From the NCBI GenBank assembly GCA_937894935.1, contig CALAYC010000350.1, positions 1 through 25,930 on the forward strand: a stretch of 25,930 nt of DNA, read 5' to 3'. This document shows, in pieces, positions 23,801 through 25,930 of this stretch. The translations under genes were made by a program, and so were the position numbers. The stretch comes from an uncultured Verrucomicrobiota bacterium. GTDB lineage: Bacteria; Verrucomicrobiota; Verrucomicrobiia; Limisphaerales; JADLHS01. Below the pieces are notes generated by a model. It searched no databases. It worked only from the letters and a program-made list of their open reading frames with translations, and was not told the DNA's origin. Within the stretch, counting starts at the first letter, position 1, and every line of letters begins with the position of its first letter.

Positions 23801-25571
23801 AATCGTCCGCGCAAACGACTTCCACTTTCGGCAACTCCCGACTCAGCGTGATGCAAAGCTGTTTCCGCGTCAGCACCACGCGAACGTCCGCATCCTTCAG
23901 CATCAACACCAATCGCTCCAGTGGATGCGTCGGATCGAGCGGCACATAAGCGCCACCGGCTTTAAGCACCCCCAGTTCCGCCGCCACCATTTCAATGGAG
24001 CGTTCCATGCAAATACCCACGCGCGCTTCCGGTTTCACTCCTTGCGCAACCAGATTCGTCGCCAACCGATCGGTAAATTCTTCCAGCGCCGCGTAAGTAA
24101 GCCGACGTTCACCTTGTTCGACCGCAATCGCTTCAGGCGTGCGCTTCGCCTGCTCGGAAAACAGTTGATGCACGCATTTCTCACGTGGAAACTCGCAGTC
24201 AGTTTCATTCCACTGCACCAACTGCTCGCGCTCGTCTGCTCGCAACAACGACAGCTCGCCAAGTTTCGCATTTGGCTGCGCAACCATTCCGGTCAGCAAC
24301 ATTTCCAGGTGACCGAGCATGCGTTGGATTGTTGCCGTTTCGAATTTTTTCCGATCAAAGATGAGACGCAGTTGCATCGTAGCGCCGCCGCAGGCATCCA
24401 GTGTAACCGGATTGTTAGGTTGATTGCGGATACTCATGCGGCGGCCAGGCCATCGCTCGCCTTGCGCTCGCAAGACTGATGCGAGAGAGCGGTTCTGAAA
24501 ATTAACCAACGTATCGAACAGCGGCTGATCGCGCGGCACGTCGCTCCAGCTTTGAATTTCCGCCAGCCCGGTGTGCTCAAACGGCCGCACCGCTACCCAG
24601 AACTCGCGCAATTTCTGCAGCCACGGAATCAACAGCTCATCGGACGTCACCCGAACGCGAACCGGAACGGTGTTCACCATGAACGCCGCGATGTCTTCCG
24701 CGCCCGCAATGCTCGAACGCCGTCCATATCGCACCGCACCAAAAACGATATCTTCCGTTCCGCTGTAACGCGCCAACAACAACGCCCACGCGCCTTGAAT
24801 CAGCGTGTGAACAGTGACCTCGTTCGCTCGCGCAAATTCCGCAAGCTGCCCCGAAAGCTCTCCCGATAACGCGATGCTGTGTCGTCCGTAATTTTCTCCA
24901 TCCAATTCAATCTCGGTAGGCGTCGGCAATGACAGCGACGTCCGCATCGCAAAACCATTCAATCGCTCGCGCCAGAATGTTTCCGCTGCCGCGCGATCCT
25001 GTTGTTGCAGAAATTCGATGTGTTCGCGTAAGGACGGAGTAGTTCTGAGTTTCGGCTCTTCCCCGATTTGCAAAGCTTCATACGCGGCAAACACGTCGCG
25101 CAAAACGATGATAATACCGCGCGCATCCAACAGCAGATGATGAAACGTCCAGATCAACTTCCATTCCGCCTCGCCGGTACGAAACAGCGTTACGCGCATC
25201 AGCGGCGCTTGCGCGAGATCAAAGTCATTCAATCGATCCGCGCGCAGCCAAGCATCTAAAGCGACTTCCTGTTCCGGCGCAGCCAACGACCGCCAGTCTT
25301 CACAATGGAACGGAATCGCCGCGTCCGCTTGCGGCTCCTGCAGCGGTTGCCCCGAACCGTTCCAACGAAACGCTGTGCGCAACATCTCGTGATGCGCTGC
25401 CACGCATTGCCATGCGCGTTCCAGAGTTGCGACATCCAACGCCTCGGGCAGCGTGAGAATGATTTGCTCGATGTTGACTCCGGTGCGCGGGGCGGCGAGG
25501 GCGTGAAATAACATGCCCTGCTGCATTGGCGACAACGGATACGCAGTTGGTTGGGTTCGCTCTCGTTTCAT
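17850..25571 (-). CDS. NRPS, C-A-T-C-A(LLM)-T (2573 aa)
   Basis: First synthase of the operon. Domains by residue: C 10-450; A 465-965; T 975-1050 (Ser1012); C 1083-1525 (HHLVCDGWS); A 1543-2424, interrupted by a luciferase-like monooxygenase at about 1783-2130; T 2434-2508 (Ser2471 in RGGHS, where Leu is usual before GGHS). A basic tail (2511-2573, many Arg) follows and may dock to the KS of the next protein. The frame is open 101 codons further upstream to a GTG at 25874, but I place the start at the ATG at 25571: it is ten residues before the C-domain motif YPLSPMQQGM, has GAAGAAG about 9 nt upstream, and the upstream extension resembles no domain. Leu then Gly is predicted. The stop overlaps the next ATG. 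Confidence 0.95.
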   Translation of the reverse strand: MKRERTQPTAYPLSPMQQGMLFHALAAPRTGVNIEQIILTLPEALDVATLERAWQCVAAHHEMLRTAFRWNGSGQPLQEPQADAAIPFHCEDWRSLAAPEQEVALDAWLRADRLNDFDLAQAPLMRVTLFRTGEAEWKLIWTFHHLLLDARGIIIVLRDVFAAYEALQIGEEPKLRTTPSLREHIEFLQQQDRAAAETFWRERLNGFAMRTSLSLPTPTEIELDGENYGRHSIALSGELSGQLAEFARANEVTVHTLIQGAWALLLARYSGTEDIVFGAVRYGRRSSIAGAEDIAAFMVNTVPVRVRVTSDELLIPWLQKLREFWVAVRPFEHTGLAEIQSWSDVPRDQPLFDTLVNFQNRSLASVLRAQGERWPGRRMSIRNQPNNPVTLDACGGATMQLRLIFDRKKFETATIQRMLGHLEMLLTGMVAQPNAKLGELSLLRADEREQLVQWNETDCEFPREKCVHQLFSEQAKRTPEAIAVEQGERRLTYAALEEFTDRLATNLVAQGVKPEARVGICMERSIEMVAAELGVLKAGGAYVPLDPTHPLERLVLMLKDADVRVVLTRKQLCITLSRELPKVEVVCADDWFANGLPVEAAPVARDPVQPLPQVKSNRLAYVIYTSGSTGVPKGVEVEHRSLVNLISWHQRAYQVTTDDRASLLANPAFDASAWELWPYLTAGASVHIPEDETTKFPARLMTWFSERDITLAFVPTPMAEAMFEETWPKRCALRAILTGGDRLHHAPPENFPGPLINHYGPTENTVVTTCQTILPSHDNSAPAIGRSISNTKVFILNEQLQPVPVGVPGELCIGGVGLARGYLNRPELTARAFISADVGLGLGTMRLYRSGDRARWLADGNIEFLGRGDHQVKIRGNRIELGEIESVLHQHPSVREAAVLVSKEAEPRLTAFVVAKPASDLNIDALRSFLKHKLPEFMMPAAFVFLDALPLTANGKVNRQALAALTPENANRSAFVAPRSAVEKTIAGVWRDVLEVERVGMHDNFFDLGGHSLRAARVVSRLNELFQRDLPLQDLFDTPTVAALAERIESEQSPPASYRLGVPRLHGCTRPETDGAELQATLSQPLSFAQERLWFLEQLHPGTALHNIPAVFRLEGELNLPALENALNEIVHRHDVFWAAFKVGENGQPLMQSQPPKRFQVALVDLRDVAETERETKAHRLSRAEARQPFDLSGAPLLRATVLRLSKTKHWLLLTTHHLVCDGWSMDLLRAELGARYRENCGGPPLPKPERKLRYAEFSRWQRETLQGEKLEKSLAYWQQQLQDAAPTLELPTDRPRPAVQSFRGDIVLVQFPASLSADLNKLSREEDVTLFMVLLAAWQTVLYRWSGQKDILIGTPTAGRTRVEAEKVIGLFLNTLVLRSDLSGAPTFRELLQRIRKTALEAFAHQDVPFEKIAEALQPNRDLSRSPLFQVLFVLQNEPQQALELAGLRVTPERVHSGTAKFDLTLSLEETSDGLRGYVEFNSDLFDAATIERLIGSFQTLLSEAVKNPVGPISELPLLTTVEQKQLREWNDTQREFLQEKLIHELFAEQGARTPEAVAVVCGDDELTYAALNEQAERLATTLRELGVGPDVRVGICVERSLEMMVGLLGILKAGGCYVPLDPAYPAERLAFMLTDSQATVLVTQEDMREHLQLPNSLRTVSLDLRNGELRCAASTATNSPALPTPSRPTQSSDLAYVIYTSGSTGKPKGVMVTHQNVVNFFTAMDEVLGTKPGVWLAVTSISFDISVLELFWTLTRGFKVVIQVEAGRRSTETLPAASRRMDFSLSYFASDAGDGAKDIYRLLFEGAKFADQNEFSAIWTPERHFHPFGGIYPNPAVINAALATLTKSVQLRAGSVVLPLHHPARVAEEWAMVDQLSLGRVGISIASGWHVQDFALAPENYSERKQIMRTQAELLRRLWRGEEVDFPSPENKTKRLRIFPKPLQAELPIWMTSSGNPATFQLAGELGFHLLTHLSGQDIEKLEEKIRIYRTARRKHGHDPEAGCVSLMLHTFVAETEAEARETAREPLLEYLRTYRSLSQNSHLHSTRANGAVSSKSAPELNHMLTEATQRYAETCGLIGSVESCLPLVQKLQALGVNEIACLIDFGIAADSVLAKLKFLNELRKRAGDSGGSRGRRIVAADINGRWRTVAENILRHRVTHMQCTPSLAGALALAPESFQAMRRLSHLLLGGEALPADLARKLRADWNGELLNLYGPTETTIWSATYRITDVEQLSSVPIGRPIANTEILILDANRQLVPIGVAGELHIGGAGVARGYLNRPELTRERFIPHPFRNAGARLYRTGDRACWRADGTLEFLGRMDQQIKLRGHRIELGEIESLLRDHSYVRECAALIHENAPGDQRLVAYIVPGRPGGITSGELRHFLETKLPDYMIPNAMVMLEKMPLTPNGKLNRKALPTPGEPVAEKKTAFAAPKSELEKIIAKIWCELLRVEKVGRNDNFFDRGGHSLLVVQMQAKLRSALGQDLPVVRLFQYPTVSALAEFLGNNTKRDELQNVRERGRRQREMLAQSGAKLSANGIPKVMAARAGRRRPEQRRPRGESLGRKTEMSS
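17862..17865 (-). promoter_or_regulatory. Shine-Dalgarno site of the second synthase gene
   Basis: GGAG on the minus strand, 8 nt before the ATG at 17853, inside the last codons of the first synthase. With the ATGA stop/start overlap it indicates translational coupling of the first two synthases, which would keep them in matched amounts. Confidence 0.75.
18048..22325 (-). other. NRPS module C-A(LLM insert)-T, predicted Gly
   Basis: Residues 1083-2508 of the first synthase. The pocket, read across the insert, is DILQLGLIWK, identical to the classical Gly code. A4 (SISFDISVLELFW, 1742-1754) lies before and A5 (NLYGPTETT, 2215-2223) after the insert; all later core motifs including Lys2414 in PNGKLNR are intact, so the split domain should be functional. 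The carrier passes its product to the KS of the next protein. Confidence 0.85.
19182..20225 (-). other. Luciferase-like flavin monooxygenase domain inserted in A domain
   Basis: Residues about 1783-2130 (MDFSLSYF to the Arg-rich end). Family hallmarks are WTPERHFHPFGG (1821-1832), RAGSVVLPLHHP (1854-1865), VAEEWAMVDQLSLGRVG (1868-1884) and SGWHVQDF (1889-1896). This is the natural-product LLM subfamily known to sit inside NRPS adenylation domains. In myxothiazol and melithiazol biosynthesis (MtaG, MelG) such a domain is also inserted between A4 and A5 of a Gly-activating domain, where it is thought to oxidise the Gly alpha carbon. There it works in the last module and leads to amide formation; here it is internal, so alpha-hydroxylation or another oxidation that lets the chain continue is an alternative. 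Confidence 0.9.
22336..22392. repeat. Nested inverted repeat inside the T-C linker of the first synthase
   Basis: Outer arms AGTTCCGC (22339-22346) and GCGGAACT (22382-22389) pair perfectly over 8 bp, and over 10 of 11 bp if extended outward with one mismatch. Near the left arm lies a second perfect 7 bp hairpin, CCGTCCG (22348-22354) with CGGACGG (22359-22365) and a 4 nt loop. The 57 bp are 19 codons and stay in frame, encoding part of the linker between the first T and second C domain (about residues 1060-1079, including HGCTRPETDG). This looks like a palindromic REP-like element tolerated in a linker. Not tested against other copies. Confidence 0.6.
22422..25544 (-). other. NRPS module C-A-T, predicted Leu
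   Basis: Residues 10-1050 of the first synthase. The C domain starts YPLSPMQQGMLFHAL and its active-site motif is HHLLLDA (144-150), with the final Gly of HHxxxDG replaced by Ala; both His and the Asp are kept. As the first domain of the line it may take a fatty-acyl or other starter, or a chain from an enzyme outside the window. The A domain pocket reads DAWFLGHVVK, nine of ten positions as in the Leu code DAWFLGNVVK. The carrier has DLGGHSLRA (Ser1012). Confidence 0.82.
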
Positions 25572-25930
25572 CCGGCTACACTTCTTCGCGACACCGCCTA
25601 CCGTAAGTCGCAGCACCAACGGCGTAATTGGGTTAAAGACCGCAAAAGGAGAATAGGTAAGCACCCCACGTGACAATGTGCTTTTCGTCATTCGCGCGCG
25701 CCGAGAAGGACAAGACCTACTGCCTCTTCGCAACAAAATGTTCTTTGCTTGCGTCGTGCTGCCGAAACCAGTCGCATTCAAACCGGCTTTCGCGCTCGAT
25801 TCCGTTAGCCGGCCTTCTTCCGCTCGCACAGAATCCATCTCACTGCATCGACGCCCGTTTGACTCATCGCCCACCGCTTTGGCGATTGCGATGCTCGGGG
25901 TTCCATTCGATTCCGTGACGTTGCCGCAAG
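25572..25930. other. 5' non-coding region upstream of the synthase operon
   Basis: About 359 bp with no convincing gene. The minus strand stays open in the frame of the first synthase to a GTG at 25874, and a plus-strand ORF of 82 codons crosses it; neither has a convincing ribosome binding site at a usable distance or a recognisable domain. It probably holds the operon promoter and any operator. No tRNA-like fold, riboswitch or strong terminator was seen. Confidence 0.6.
25650..25676 (-). promoter_or_regulatory. Weak sigma70-like promoter candidate
   Basis: On the minus strand TTGTCA (25676-25671, one change from TTGACA) is followed after 15 bp by TATTCT (25655-25650, four of six matches to TATAAT). 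This would give a leader of roughly 70 nt. A CACGTG palindrome overlaps the -35 box. The spacing is short and the -10 poor, so this is only a candidate. Confidence 0.2.

Noticed and set aside
25670..25918. Plus-strand ORF of 82 codons upstream of the operon
   Set aside because: AGGAG at 25647-25651 is too far from the start to serve it, and the protein has no domain or membrane/signal pattern. Possible but unsupported.

Overview
This window is the core of a hybrid non-ribosomal peptide / polyketide synthase (NRPS/PKS) operon. All of it is transcribed on the minus strand, so it reads from about 25.6 kb down to position 1. Three giant synthase genes (2573, 2104 and 3436 codons) are followed by a cyclic-peptide-type ABC exporter that runs off the left edge. 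The genes overlap by ATGA or sit 17 bp apart, with recognisable Shine-Dalgarno sequences, so they almost certainly form one co-transcribed and partly translationally coupled unit. The only non-coding stretch above 300 bp is the 5' region at 25572-25930. No RNA gene, CRISPR array, transposase or terminator was recognised.

Layout in transcription order. (1) 25571-17850 is an NRPS with domains C-A(Leu)-T-C-A(Gly)-T; the Gly adenylation domain is split by a luciferase-like flavin monooxygenase (LLM) domain. (2) 17853-11539 is a PKS/NRPS hybrid, KS-AT(malonyl)-ACP-C-A(Gly-like)-T, with no KR, DH or ER. (3) 11521-1211 is an unusual NRPS, C-A(Ile/Val-like)-T-TE-A-T-C-FkbH-T-TE. It has a thioesterase in the middle of the protein, a following A-T pair with no condensation domain, and a module that seems to load a glyceryl unit through an FkbH-like HAD domain. 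(4) 1214-1 is the N-terminal 404 residues of a SyrD/PvdE-like exporter with an intact Walker A motif.

Reading the assembly line by co-linearity (inference): Leu, then Gly that may be alpha-oxidised by the LLM domain, then a malonate unit left as a beta-keto group, then Gly, then Ile/Val. The first TE then either releases this chain or hands it over. The second half of protein 3 would join an unidentified amino acid to glycerate before a second TE. Both TEs carry Cys instead of Ser as nucleophile. The exporter probably secretes the product.

Organism: a bacterium with moderately high GC (by eye), AAGGAG-type ribosome binding sites and a palindromic element tolerated inside a coding linker. A soil Gram-negative such as Verrucomicrobiota, Acidobacteriota or Myxococcota would fit. 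There is no marker gene here, so the phylum is not established.

The most promising leads are the internal TE followed by a C-less A-T and a C-FkbH-T-TE tail, the LLM-split Gly domain placed just before a PKS module, and a nested inverted repeat embedded in frame in the first gene.
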